Positions 7,724-16,500 of a stretch of 34,074 bases of DNA are shown here, piece by piece (position 1 is the stretch's first letter; each line of letters starts with the position of its first letter). The translations under genes and the position numbers were made by a program. Below the pieces are notes generated by a model. That model made no database searches. It was given only the letters and a program-made list of their open reading frames with translations, and was not told the DNA's origin. This DNA is from Syntrophaceae bacterium (lineage in GTDB: Bacteria; Desulfobacterota; Syntrophia; Syntrophales; Smithellaceae), in assembly GCA_016927935.1 (NCBI GenBank), contig JAFGLS010000167.1, forward strand, positions 1-34,074, read 5' to 3'.

Positions 7724-8899
7724 TTAACCGGAAGTAATTCTGTCTTTTCCATCTTTTTTGCTCTGATACATAAGATGGTCAACCCTGCTGACAAATTCCT
7801 TCAAAGCTTCATTTTTTCTATGCTGCGCAATTCCTATGCTGACTGTCAGGTTGACATATTCATACATTGCCGGAGAAAACTTTTCTTTTTTAACTTCTTC
7901 TCTGATTCTCTCCGCGATAATCACGCCCTCCTCTTTTGTGGTCATGGGCAGAATAATTGTAAATTCCTCACCGCCATAACGATAAGCGGAAGCTTCCTTC
8001 CTCAGGCATCTTTTTATAATCTGACCGAGCTTCACCAAAGCATGGTCTCCCTCGATATGGCCGTAGGTATCGTTGAATTTCTTGAAATTGTCGAGATCGA
8101 GAAGCATGAGAGATAATGGATATTCACGACGTTCAAGCCTATCTAATTCCATCTTAAGCTGATTGTAAAAACATCTGGAATTGTAAAGCTGGGTCAGGGA
8201 ATCAATAATACTCAATTCTCGGTATCGTTCTTCACTTTCCTTCAACTCCTCATTTGCCTTGATGACATTTTCCCTCTCCATTTCCAGCTGTTGCTTCATA
8301 AAAAAATCACGCCGGGAGTAGTATTCAATGGCGTAACAGGCCATCATTCCCATAAAGTTAGCGCTGATAAAGAAAAAAAAGTTGCTGATAAAAACCGAGT
8401 CGGGTGTCGGATTTATCAGGATAGCAGTGATTTCATACAGTATTACCAGCACCCATCCGGCCAGACAGGCCCAGATAAAAAAGAGGCGTATGAGCGAATA
8501 GCCCCATATAAAAACAAGCATCAGGCCGGCATAATAGGAATAACTTACCGGCGGTGGAGCAATGGCTATCATGCAGATAATTCCTGTGCCTGCAGTAATG
8601 TAAGCAATCACCAGGATACGCTGCATATGTTTTTCAAACGTGCTGGAAAAAGATAGCAACAGTACAGTTACGAGTCCCGGACCAACGACGATGAAGCGGA
8701 TGAACCACATGATAAATTTTTTTTCCGGCATGACTACCATATCCAGAATGCCGAAAGATGCGTACAAAAGGGCTCCCAGAATCATCAACACACGAATGTG
8801 GAGAAGAGAGCTCCTATAATAATCTTTCAAAAAGGGCTCTTCAAAATTCGACGATTCGCCGGTAAATTTCAGAGTAAGTGGATTAAGTTTCATGTTCAT
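7724..8899 (-). CDS. Membrane-bound diguanylate cyclase (GGDEF)
   Basis: This 391-aa protein would make cyclic di-GMP from two GTP at the inner membrane. Residues 30-190 hold about six hydrophobic segments. A coiled-coil-like linker follows (near 200-225), then a full GGDEF domain at about 225-391. DSLTQLYNSRCFYNQL opens the domain, LLDLDNFKKFNDTYGH binds metal and substrate, and the active-site loop is RYGGEEF, a functional GGEEF variant. The inhibitory I-site RxxD normally found five residues before this loop reads RKEA, so product inhibition is probably absent. The sensory membrane region is not one I can name. The start may be the ATG at 8899 or 8893; neither has a strong ribosome site. 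Confidence 0.9.
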   Translation of the reverse strand: MNMKLNPLTLKFTGESSNFEEPFLKDYYRSSLLHIRVLMILGALLYASFGILDMVVMPEKKFIMWFIRFIVVGPGLVTVLLLSFSSTFEKHMQRILVIAYITAGTGIICMIAIAPPPVSYSYYAGLMLVFIWGYSLIRLFFIWACLAGWVLVILYEITAILINPTPDSVFISNFFFFISANFMGMMACYAIEYYSRRDFFMKQQLEMERENVIKANEELKESEERYRELSIIDSLTQLYNSRCFYNQLKMELDRLERREYPLSLMLLDLDNFKKFNDTYGHIEGDHALVKLGQIIKRCLRKEASAYRYGGEEFTIILPMTTKEEGVIIAERIREEVKKEKFSPAMYEYVNLTVSIGIAQHRKNEALKEFVSRVDHLMYQSKKDGKDRITSG

Positions 8900-9088
8900 G
8901 ATTTGTCTAATACCAATCAGCGATTAAATATTTAAATTCCGATTAATCTGTATAATTTTTTTAAACAAGTCCGTATCATAATAATCAGGAAATGACAATA
9001 TTCCCAATAAAAATAAATCTGAATAATTTACAATACTTATATAACTGAAGGAGGCATATTTTTGAGAAAGATGACCTGAACATTATTG
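8900..9088. other. AT-rich non-coding gap
   Basis: This stretch upstream of the GGDEF gene holds no open frame of note. A good ribosome-site sequence AAGGAGG occurs at about 9047, but the frames after it stop within a few codons. It leads directly into repeat copy B. Confidence 0.5.
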
Positions 9089-9305
9089 TGAGACTCAAGT
9101 TTTAATGAGACCCAAGTTACAGAAACAAACAACCTAAATACCCTAAAGGGCACCATGGGGTCACTATAGGTGTACTGAAACTTGTAGGTCGAATTACCCC
9201 GCATAGCGGAGGTAATGACACTCGCTAAGAACGAGTCCCGACAAGTCGGGACGAAGTTCGAAGCGCAAGTGGAACAATCCCGCATAGCGGAGGGTACTAT
9301 AGTAC
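9089..9305 (+). repeat. Dispersed structured repeat, copy B with nested module
   Basis: TTTAATGAGACCC (from 9101) opens the same element as copies A and C. The stem is CAAGTTACAG/CTGAAACTTG, flanked by GACC/GGTC. Its loop is enlarged by about 40 bp: AACCTAAA, then a CCCTAAAGGG palindrome, then GGTCACTATAGG. After GGTCGAATTA the right half carries CCCGCATAGCGGAGG twice (9199 and 9280), a perfect hairpin GTCCCGAC-AA-GTCGGGAC, and ends in the 16-bp palindrome GGGTACTATAGTACCC, which contains the stop of the ligase gene. A partial extra left arm, GAGACTCAAG, precedes it at about 9090. Confidence 0.8.
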
Positions 9306-10685
9306 CCGTGACTTCTTTACGGTGAGGAAAATTTTTTCAATCCGGCTGCGATCAATTTTTCCGGCCGGTGTTCTGGCTATGGAGGAAACAATTTTAACAA
9401 GGCGTGGAACAGCATAGGGTTCCAATATATCCATCAACAGTTTTTTCAAATGGGTTTCCGTCAGACCACAGGCGACAACAGCCGCGACAACGCTTTCTCT
9501 ACCTTTATCTGAAGGCAGAGCCAAAACATAAGCATCGCTGACAGTGGGAAGTTTTTTTATTTTGTTCTGAATATCCAGCAAATCAACTCTTTTTCCGGCA
9601 ACCTTGACAATGCCGTCAGCTCTGCCCAGCAGGACAAAACGGTTTTCCTTCTCCCGGCGAACCTCATCGCCGGTAAGGCAAAACCCTTCCATGTCCCGCT
9701 CCATTTCCGGTGACGTGAAATCCGATTTTACTGATAACCTGCTACCCGTCAATTTCCATGATACGATGTCGAATGCTTTCCAGCTTTCTGTTTGTTCGCT
9801 GATATTGCGTGAAGCAATACCTCCGGTTTCCGTCGAGCCGTATATTTCCGTTATTCCCACTCCTGTTTTTTTATAGAAATGCAGACCATCGGAACGGTCC
9901 AACGCGCCGGCGGAGGAAAATGCTATTTTGAGCGAAGGGACTGACAAATTATCAACTTTCAAAGCACGATAATGAATGGGAATGCTTATTAATACAGAGG
10001 CTTTATGCTTGTTTATGGCGGAAATTATTTCCTGCGGAAAGGTGTAAATATCGGGCAATACCCTGGCGTGGGCGACAAAGGGAACTAAAACGGAAAAGAG
10101 CAAGCCGTAAATATGGTAGGGCGGCACGGTGGCAACAAAAAGGTCTTTCTCCGACAGGGCGAACGTTTCCTTCAGATAAAAAGCTTCCGCCAATAAGTTG
10201 CGCGGTGATTTTGACCAGACTTTCGGCTTGCCGGTTGAGCCGCCGGTAAAAAGACACAAAAAAGGTTTATCCGGATCGCGCATTATTTTAGGCTTGATAT
10301 TCCCCGGCTCATCGGGAAGCGGCGTGATTATTTCAACCCCAGGAGGCATTTCTTCGGGGTGATCCGCTATGGCCAGATTAAAGCCTGTAGCATCATACAT
10401 CTCCGACAGGGCATGGGACGAAAAGGAATAGGGCAAAATCAATCTGCAGAAGCCGGCAAGAGACGCCAGAACGCAGGCGGCTGTAACCGCCTTGTTCGTG
10501 GTGCAGAGGCAAAGAATTTTTTCCCCGCTGCGCTTGGCCAACGTTTTTTTCAGGCCGGCGGCCAGTTCCAAAACATTGCCGTAACTGTATCCGGAAAAGG
10601 TGAATTCTTTCCGGCAAACGTTTTTGGGCAGTACCAGAATTTTCTCATATAAATTGATAAAGGAATCTTTTTTTACGCCAGTCAT
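9297..10685 (-). CDS. Acyl/aryl-adenylating ligase (ANL superfamily)
   Basis: This roughly 460-aa protein belongs to the ANL family, which activates a carboxylic acid with ATP and loads it on CoA or an acyl carrier protein. The phosphate-binding loop is LFTGGSTGKPKVW near residues 148-160. The adenine motif is EIYGSTETGG near 283. The hinge and C-terminal domain show LLGRADGIVKVAGKRVDL near 352-369 and the catalytic Lys in TPAGKIDRSRI near 444. The protein is shorter than typical acyl-CoA synthetases (500-560 aa) and resembles the carrier-loading ligases of aryl-polyene-type clusters. It is divergent from the hotdog-FabG operon, so it probably supplies the starter unit. The start may be the ATG at 10685 or a GTG at 10691; neither has a clear ribosome site. 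The stop lies in repeat copy B. Confidence 0.85.
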   Translation of the reverse strand: MTGVKKDSFINLYEKILVLPKNVCRKEFTFSGYSYGNVLELAAGLKKTLAKRSGEKILCLCTTNKAVTAACVLASLAGFCRLILPYSFSSHALSEMYDATGFNLAIADHPEEMPPGVEIITPLPDEPGNIKPKIMRDPDKPFLCLFTGGSTGKPKVWSKSPRNLLAEAFYLKETFALSEKDLFVATVPPYHIYGLLFSVLVPFVAHARVLPDIYTFPQEIISAINKHKASVLISIPIHYRALKVDNLSVPSLKIAFSSAGALDRSDGLHFYKKTGVGITEIYGSTETGGIASRNISEQTESWKAFDIVSWKLTGSRLSVKSDFTSPEMERDMEGFCLTGDEVRREKENRFVLLGRADGIVKVAGKRVDLLDIQNKIKKLPTVSDAYVLALPSDKGRESVVAAVVACGLTETHLKKLLMDILEPYAVPRLVKIVSSIARTPAGKIDRSRIEKIFLTVKKSRVL

Positions 10686-10763
10686 ATTCACATATTTCAG
10701 AAAACAGTTTTCTTAATATCTACCGTAAAAAAGAAAAAAAATCACTTATTATAAAAATGATTC

Positions 10764-10802
10764 ACAATTCTTGTTGACTTCCACGTGGTTTTTTCATTAC
10801 TT
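10764..10802 (+). promoter_or_regulatory. Control region of biosynthetic block 1 with shared motif
   Basis: ACAATTCTTGTTGACTT (10764-10780) recurs with one change at 30009-30025, before the second biosynthetic block. It contains a -35-like TTGACT; a weak -10 TTACTT follows after 17 nt. The palindrome CCACGTGG sits in the spacer at 10781. On the opposite strand TATAAT at 10748-10753 could serve the ligase gene. Confidence 0.5.
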
Positions 10803-10829
10803 TAAATTAAACTATCAAAGAAATTGCTT

Positions 10830-11255
10830 ATGCTCAACATTGATATTGACAGTTTAATACCGCACAGAAAGAAAATAAAAATTATCAGCGGAGTTCTTGA
10901 TATACAGGAAAATTCCGCTGTCAGTACAGCGATTGTAAATCCTCAATGGCCTCTTTATGAAAAGGAAAAGGTTAATTCACTGGTTTTAATCGAAGCTATT
11001 GCTCAGACTGCCGCCGTTTATGAAGGGTATAAGAGAAAAAAGAAGGGTCTATCCGCGGTTAAAGGATGGCTTGTCGGCATCAAGAACGCCGAATTTTATA
11101 TTGAGAGAATACCTGTTAACACAAATCTAATCATCATGCTGGAAAGCAGGTATTCTTTTGATAAATACGGCGTAGTGGAGGGAACGGTTAAAACCGGTGA
11201 TAAAGTTCTGGCAACAGCGACCCTTCAGGCCATGCGGCTGAATGAAGACAGTTAA
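10830..11255 (+). CDS. Hotdog-fold 3-hydroxyacyl-ACP dehydratase (FabZ/ApeI-like)
   Basis: The protein is 141 aa from the ATG at 10830; a TTG two codons earlier is a less likely start. It has the single hotdog domain of FabZ-like dehydratases. LIPHRKKIKIISGVLDI near residues 9-25 carries the active-site His in PHR, and LIEAIAQTAAVYEGY near 51-65 is the central helix with the acidic partner Glu. It would remove water from 3-hydroxyacyl-ACP to give the trans-2-enoyl chain. Sequence is well diverged from housekeeping FabZ, consistent with a specialised pathway like aryl polyene synthesis. FabG-like reductase follows after 24 nt. Confidence 0.8.
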   Translation: MLNIDIDSLIPHRKKIKIISGVLDIQENSAVSTAIVNPQWPLYEKEKVNSLVLIEAIAQTAAVYEGYKRKKKGLSAVKGWLVGIKNAEFYIERIPVNTNLIIMLESRYSFDKYGVVEGTVKTGDKVLATATLQAMRLNEDS

Positions 11256-11279
11256 CAATAATAAGGAGTGAGGCAAAAT

Positions 11280-12008
11280 ATGAATGATGAAAGAACAGCG
11301 ATAGTCACAGGCGCGAGCCGGGGCATCGGTCGCGCCACGGCCGTGGAGCTGGCCAAAGCCGGGTATTTTGTAATCATCAACTTTAAAACCAATGAAAAAG
11401 CGGCGATGGAAACATTGAGCCTTGTTCAGTCTGCCGGCGGAGACGGAGAGATTTCTCAGTTTGATGTTGCCGATAACGCACAGACCAAGGAAGCTGTCAA
11501 GGCGATTATAGAACGTCATAAAAATATTCAGGTGCTCGTTAATAACGCCGGAATAACCGCTGACGGTCTTTTTATACTGCTGGGTGAAGAAGAGTGGGAC
11601 AGCGTTGTCAACACAAGTCTGAAAGGTTTTTATAACGTCACGAAGCCTGTTTTGAGGGAAATGGTCAGGCGTAAATGCGGCTCTGTTGTTTCGGTTTCTT
11701 CACTTTCGGCGCTGCTGCCCAATAGAGGGCAATCCAATTACTCGGCGGCGAAGGCAGGAATAATTGCCGCTTCCCGCTCGCTGGCCACGGAAGTGGCGCG
11801 CTTCGGCATCCGTGTCAATGTGGTTGCTCCGGGTTTGATTGAAACGGATATGATTAAGGATGCGCCGGTGGCTGAAATAAAAAAAATGATTCCCATGGCG
11901 CGTCTGGGCAAGCCGGAAGAAGTGGCCGGTGTTATTCGTTTTTTGTGTTCAGATGACGCTTCTTATATTACCGGACAGGTAATCGGCATCAATGGCGGAA
12001 TATGTTAA
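11280..12008 (+). CDS. 3-oxoacyl-ACP reductase, FabG-like
   Basis: The protein is 242 aa from the ATG at 11280, which is preceded by AAGGAG and GAGG; a GTG at 11268 is less likely. It is a classical short-chain dehydrogenase. TGASRGIGRAT near residue 12 binds NADPH, NNAGIT near 88 supports the active site, and the catalytic Ser lies in VSSLSAL with Tyr and Lys in SNYSAAKAG near 150. The C-terminal SSD..YITGQVIGINGGI is typical of FabG. It would reduce 3-ketoacyl-ACP in the pathway formed with the neighbouring dehydratase, carrier and ketosynthase. Its stop overlaps the next gene by 7 nt, so the two are co-transcribed. Confidence 0.9.
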   Translation: MNDERTAIVTGASRGIGRATAVELAKAGYFVIINFKTNEKAAMETLSLVQSAGGDGEISQFDVADNAQTKEAVKAIIERHKNIQVLVNNAGITADGLFILLGEEEWDSVVNTSLKGFYNVTKPVLREMVRRKCGSVVSVSSLSALLPNRGQSNYSAAKAGIIAASRSLATEVARFGIRVNVVAPGLIETDMIKDAPVAEIKKMIPMARLGKPEEVAGVIRFLCSDDASYITGQVIGINGGIC

Positions 12009-12643
12009 AAAAAAATTATCGCAATTTATATGTTTTTGTTTGCACACTAACAGGCATTTTTTATATTTTCAGCCCGCTGATTCATGCAGCGGAAAACAAT
12101 TTTGAAAAATTGCGCAGGGAATCGGCCAAAATAAAAACTCTGCAGGCTGATTTTGTCCAGAAGAAATTCATGAAGATTCTATCCCAGCCTCTTATCTCTG
12201 AAGGACGTCTGTATTATGCCGCCCCTGATTCTTTTCGCTGGGAGTACTTTAAGCCTTTAAAGAGCGTTGTCATTAACCATGAAAACAGCAGCAAGCGTTA
12301 CGTTTATTCGGAAGGGAAAATGGTGGAAGACAAAACAGGCGGCGTGCAGGCAATGAAGATAGTGCTGAACGATGTTGCTAATTGGCTGAGCGGCAGTTTT
12401 GATCAAAATCCCTCATTTAAGGCAATCATCAGGGAAGGAGCAAGTATAATAATAATTCTGACTCCTGCGGAAAATACTATGAGGGATATGATTGAAAAAA
12501 TCGAGATTACTCTTTCTAAAAAAACGGCTACTGTCCGGTCCGTGAAGATTATTGAAGACGCCAATTCCTCCACACAGATAAATTTCCGTAATATTCAAAT
12601 AAATAAAGCAATCAATTCTTCGGTATTTCAGGATGCGCAATGA
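12002..12643 (+). CDS. LolA-like outer-membrane lipoprotein/lipid carrier
   Basis: This 213-aa protein has a signal peptide (about residues 1-28, ending near PLIHAAEN). The LolA/LppX-like fold follows: LRRESAKIKTLQADFVQKK near 35-53, LISEGRLYYAAPDSFRWEY near 62-80, and YSEGKMVEDKT near 100-110. Chaperones of this fold carry hydrophobic chains across the periplasm. LolA paralogues encoded inside aryl-polyene clusters are thought to move the product to the outer membrane, and the context here is the same. It overlaps the FabG-like gene by 7 nt and the next gene by 4 nt (ATGA). It is unlikely to be the housekeeping LolA because of this tight coupling. Confidence 0.85.
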   Translation: MLKKNYRNLYVFVCTLTGIFYIFSPLIHAAENNFEKLRRESAKIKTLQADFVQKKFMKILSQPLISEGRLYYAAPDSFRWEYFKPLKSVVINHENSSKRYVYSEGKMVEDKTGGVQAMKIVLNDVANWLSGSFDQNPSFKAIIREGASIIIILTPAENTMRDMIEKIEITLSKKTATVRSVKIIEDANSSTQINFRNIQINKAINSSVFQDAQ

Positions 12644-13305
12644 AAGGCATATTTTTAATATTAACTTTTTTTCTATTCTCCTGCCAAACACTGCCGTTGA
12701 TTAATCCACCTGTTTCTTTGTCCGAGGAAAAGTCCCTCACTTGCCCCTCTCCTTTTTTGAAACAGAAATATCGTCTGATACATTCCATAGAAGCCCGTTT
12801 AAACGGCAATGCGCAAAGTGCGGTTATTGGCATAAATCTGGCAGACCCTTCCACGCGCGTTGTTTCCTGCGCCATTTTAACCGCAGAAGGAATGGTGCTT
12901 TTGGAAGCAGAGTCAGATTCCGGGAGAGTCGTAATCAAGAGAGCTCTGCCTCCTTTTGATTCAGAGAATTTCGCGAAAAACATGATTGAGGATATTAAAC
13001 TGATTTTTTTCCCGTCGGAAGGTCATCACTATCAGAAAGGGTATCTTCCCGATGGATCAAAGGTCTGCCGCTACCGCCAGGATGACGGCGGTTGGGTTGA
13101 CGTGATTGCCGATAAAATGGAAGGTACGGAAATAAAGCGTTATTCGTCATCAGGCTCTCTAAAAAGACGTATCCTTTACGACAAGGCGACAAAGAATATT
13201 TATCAGCGCATTGAACTACAGGCATATGAAACCTTTGATTATTTTCTGTTGATGAAGCTTATTGAGGCTCAACCGGTAAAAACAAAAGAAGTAAAAAGAA
13301 GATAA
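12640..13305 (+). CDS. DUF3261-like lipoprotein of the polyene-type cluster
   Basis: This 221-aa protein begins with a short lipoprotein signal: a hydrophobic run to FLFSC, where Cys15 would be lipidated. The mature part is beta-rich, with YRLIHSIEARLNG near 46-58, MVLLEAESDSGRVVIKRALPP near 89-110 and VCRYRQDDGGWVDVI near 142-156. Length and architecture match DUF3261 proteins found beside LolA-like genes in aryl-polyene clusters. It is probably an outer-membrane lipoprotein that receives the lipid product; this role is inferred from context. The start overlaps the LolA-like stop (ATGA). It is the last gene of block 1. Confidence 0.7.
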   Translation: MKGIFLILTFFLFSCQTLPLINPPVSLSEEKSLTCPSPFLKQKYRLIHSIEARLNGNAQSAVIGINLADPSTRVVSCAILTAEGMVLLEAESDSGRVVIKRALPPFDSENFAKNMIEDIKLIFFPSEGHHYQKGYLPDGSKVCRYRQDDGGWVDVIADKMEGTEIKRYSSSGSLKRRILYDKATKNIYQRIELQAYETFDYFLLMKLIEAQPVKTKEVKRR

Positions 13306-13328
13306 ACGTTACTCAGACTACGTTTTTA
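13304..13328 (+). terminator. Possible weak terminator after block 1
   Basis: AAACGT and ACGTTT form a 6-bp stem with a 10-nt loop, and a run of five T follows. It directly follows the DUF3261-like gene. The stem is short. Confidence 0.3.
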
Positions 13329-13420
13329 AAAGATGCGGTTAAACGAGTTAAAAAGATAATTAGAATCAGCTGTTGTCCAGCTTTCTTCTTTGGCACGAAT
13401 TTTTTTCGGCCAGATTTGCC

Positions 13421-13449
13421 TTGACACACCAAAAGATTTCTCATATACT
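13421..13449 (+). promoter_or_regulatory. Strong sigma-70-like promoter for the activase gene
   Basis: TTGACA, exactly 17 nt, TATACT. This is a near-consensus promoter with a start near 13456, about 67 nt before the ATG at 13523. The same hexamers and spacing occur before the foldase gene at 29959-29987. Confidence 0.7.
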
Positions 13450-13522
13450 TCCTCGTCTGCAAAAAGGAAGTTCTTGTCATTATGTTTTATTTAGAAATAG
13501 CCGGGTTTGTCTGGAATGAAAA

Positions 13523-16500
13523 ATGACGGATCGGCGGTCGCAACATAGTGGGAAAATTCCCCCAAAAAATCAAGAGAAAGATGTCGTGGTTGCCGGATGC
13601 GACCTGGGTAAAGCAACCGCCAAGTTCGTTCTAATCAGGATTAGCGGTGATGGAACACTGTTTTGGGAAGATTACCGCATAATTATTCATAACGGGCGCC
13701 CGCTTGATACGTTCAGAAAATGGTACCGCGAAAAAAATATTGCCTTATGCGCTGCTGTGGCTGCTACCGGTTTGCATTCCAACGAACTGATTGCGCCGGT
13801 CATTTCCGAACTGCCGGAAGATGCCTGTCTCGCTGCGGCTCTGAGGATGCGCAGCAATATTAATGGAGCGGTTAATCTTGTGAGTTTGGGTGCCCGTGGA
13901 TATTCCGTATTCACTCGAGACCGGCAGGGACATGTCCACTATATCGAAAACGATAAATGCTCCTCCGGAACGGGCGAGACAATAATCAAGATTGCGGGTC
14001 GTTTCGGATTAGGCATAGAAGAAGCTGACAGGCTGGCTGCGAGCGCATCCACCAGTATTCCTATTACCGCCCGTTGTTCAGTCTTTGCCAAGAGCGAGAT
14101 GACCCACTTCGGTAATCAGGGGAAACCGATCGACCAGCTCATGAGAGGTTATTTCGAATCGGTTGCCCGCAATGTGGCGGCACTTCTGTCGAAAGTACGC
14201 ATTGACGGCCCTGTCTATCTCATTGGTGGTGGCACAAAGATTGTCACTTTTACACAGGCTTTCCAGAAGTTGATTGGCAGCAACGTTCAAGTGGCTTCGG
14301 AGCCGCAGCTCTTCGAAGCGTTAGGCGCGGCTGTTTTGGCTGCCGAACAGCACAGTGGAGAAAAACTATTAAAGCTGCCTGATAATCCGGAACAGCTGAT
14401 TACTCCTCGCCAGATAAGATTCCGTATTCATAAACCGGCGGAACTGTCTGCATCAAAAGTCACCTATCAGAAATCTCCTTTAGTTAATGAAGATCCGTCA
14501 ACCACACCAACCGTTCTAGGTCTTGATCTCGGATCCACGGGCAGCAAGGCAGTACTGACTTCTATCAAGACCGGCAAACAGTTGCTGGACGTATATGACC
14601 GCACCCGTGGTAATCCGGTAGATGCATCATCGCGGCTGCTGGAGGCGATTTTGAAGCAAACAAAACCTGATATCCGGGCGATTGCCTTGACCGGTTCCGG
14701 ACGTGAAGCCGCCGCTACGGTTCTCCGTGCGGTATTCCCGTCACTTGCTCAACAGATTGTGGTCTTAAATGAAATCGTTGCCCACGCTGCTGCCGCTATC
14801 CGGTGTGATGATAAAAATGGCAGAAGCCTCTCTATTGTCGAGATCGGCGGGCAGGATGCCAAGTTCATCCAGATTGCCGGCGGCCAGATAATCGAAAGTG
14901 ACATGAACAAAGCCTGTAGTGCCGGAACGGGATCGTTTCTTGAAGAACAGGCCGTGTTCTATGGCGTGCATGATGTGCAGGAGTTTACTCAACTGGCCAG
15001 AAAAGCGACACGTCCTCCTGATCTCGGACAGATGTGCACGGTTTTTGTTGCCGATGCTGCGGCCGAAGCGCTCAACGAAGGGTTTGATATCGAAAATCTC
15101 TTTGGCGGATTCCAGTATTCGGTCATTCACAATTATATAAACCGGGTCATGGGAGGCCGAACGTTCGGCGAGCGGATATTCTTCCAGGGTAAACCGGCCA
15201 GCGGACCTTCGCTTGCTTGGACACTTGCTGCCGTTACCGGCCGGGAGGTGATCGTTCCACATAATCCAGGAGCCATGGGCGCCTGGGGGATAGGGCTTTG
15301 CGCGTTAAAAGAATTGGGCGAAGAAAAACTCCTTCAAGCCGCTAATTTCGATTTGAATCTGGCACTCGATGCCCGGGTCGTGTCTCGAAAAGAATTCCAG
15401 TGTGCCGATTCTAAATGCCAGAACATGTGCCGCATTGATAAAACGACTGTTTCTGTTGGCGGAGCGGAACATACGGTTTTGTCCGGAGGCGCTTGTCCCA
15501 AATATGAAATCTCATCTGGCGGTTCACAGAAACTCCCGAAGGATGCCCCCAACGCGATCGAAGAGAGGATGACGCTTCTGGAAAATTTCTGGGAAGCCGG
15601 CTCAGGTGATCGATTGGTGGGAGTTCCCTATGTGGGAGCCCTTTATGGATACCTGCCGTGGATAGTGACGTTTCTATCAAAAATCGGGCTTCGCGTGAAA
15701 GTTTTGCGTGCCGACAGCAAATCGCTGGCTCGTGGTGAAGAGCGCTGCTTTTCGTATGATTCCTGCGCACCCGCCAAAGTCGCCCACGCGGTGGCGGACG
15801 CGGACATCAGCACACTCGTGTTTCCGAAATTTCTGGACCTGTATGACCGGGAAGGAGATGGTGGCCGCACCTGTCCCATGGAACAGGGCATGGCTGATAT
15901 GGCCGACCACGCGCTGAAGGCACGCGGCCGGAATATAAGATTCGTCAAGCCGGTTTTTAACCTAAAAGACGACCTGCTAAATAAGCGACTGCTCAGGCGC
16001 CTTAAGTGGCTTGCCCGTGAGCTGTGCATGAATGACACTAAGGCAATAAAGGCGGCACGCCGCGCGGCGCAGGTTCAGCAGGAGTATGAGAGTGCGCTCG
16101 CGGAGATCGGGCGGCGAACCTTGAACTACGGGCGTGAACACCGGATTCCGATTGTTGCCGTTGTCGGCTCGCTGCACATGATCTACGACCGTGCGGTGAA
16201 CGCAAACATTCCGGCACTACTTCGCCAGAATGGCGTGCTTCCTCTCCCGATGGATTGTTACCCGCTTCCTAAAAACATCCATCCGCTGCCACGGATTGTC
16301 TGGGAGGACGCGAACCGGGCACTCCGCGTCGCTCTCTTGGCCAGGGAACAAGGGGATGTTTTTCCTGTCCTCCTGTCGTCGTTCGGCTGCGGGCCGGCTT
16401 CCTTTACGGAGCATTTCTTCCGGCACCTCATGGAGGGTTACCCGCACACAGCACTGGAGAGTGATGGACATGGCGGTTTTGCAGGCTTTGTGACGAGAAT

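Noticed and set aside
9047-9080. AAGGAGG ribosome-site sequence on the plus strand before repeat copy B
   Set aside because: The start codons after it reach a stop within a few codons, so no gene follows; at most it is a remnant.
9037-9285. 82-aa minus-strand ORF across repeat copy B
   Set aside because: It translates the repeat hairpins; there is no ribosome site and no similarity that I recognise.
13391-13407. TGGCACG upstream of the activase, like a sigma-54 -24 element
   Set aside because: The expected -12 GC is missing; the matching position is a T run. A near-consensus sigma-70 promoter lies just downstream.
14765-15262. 165-aa minus-strand ORF inside the activase gene
   Set aside because: Antisense shadow of the second ATPase domain; composition is not protein-like and no family is recognised.
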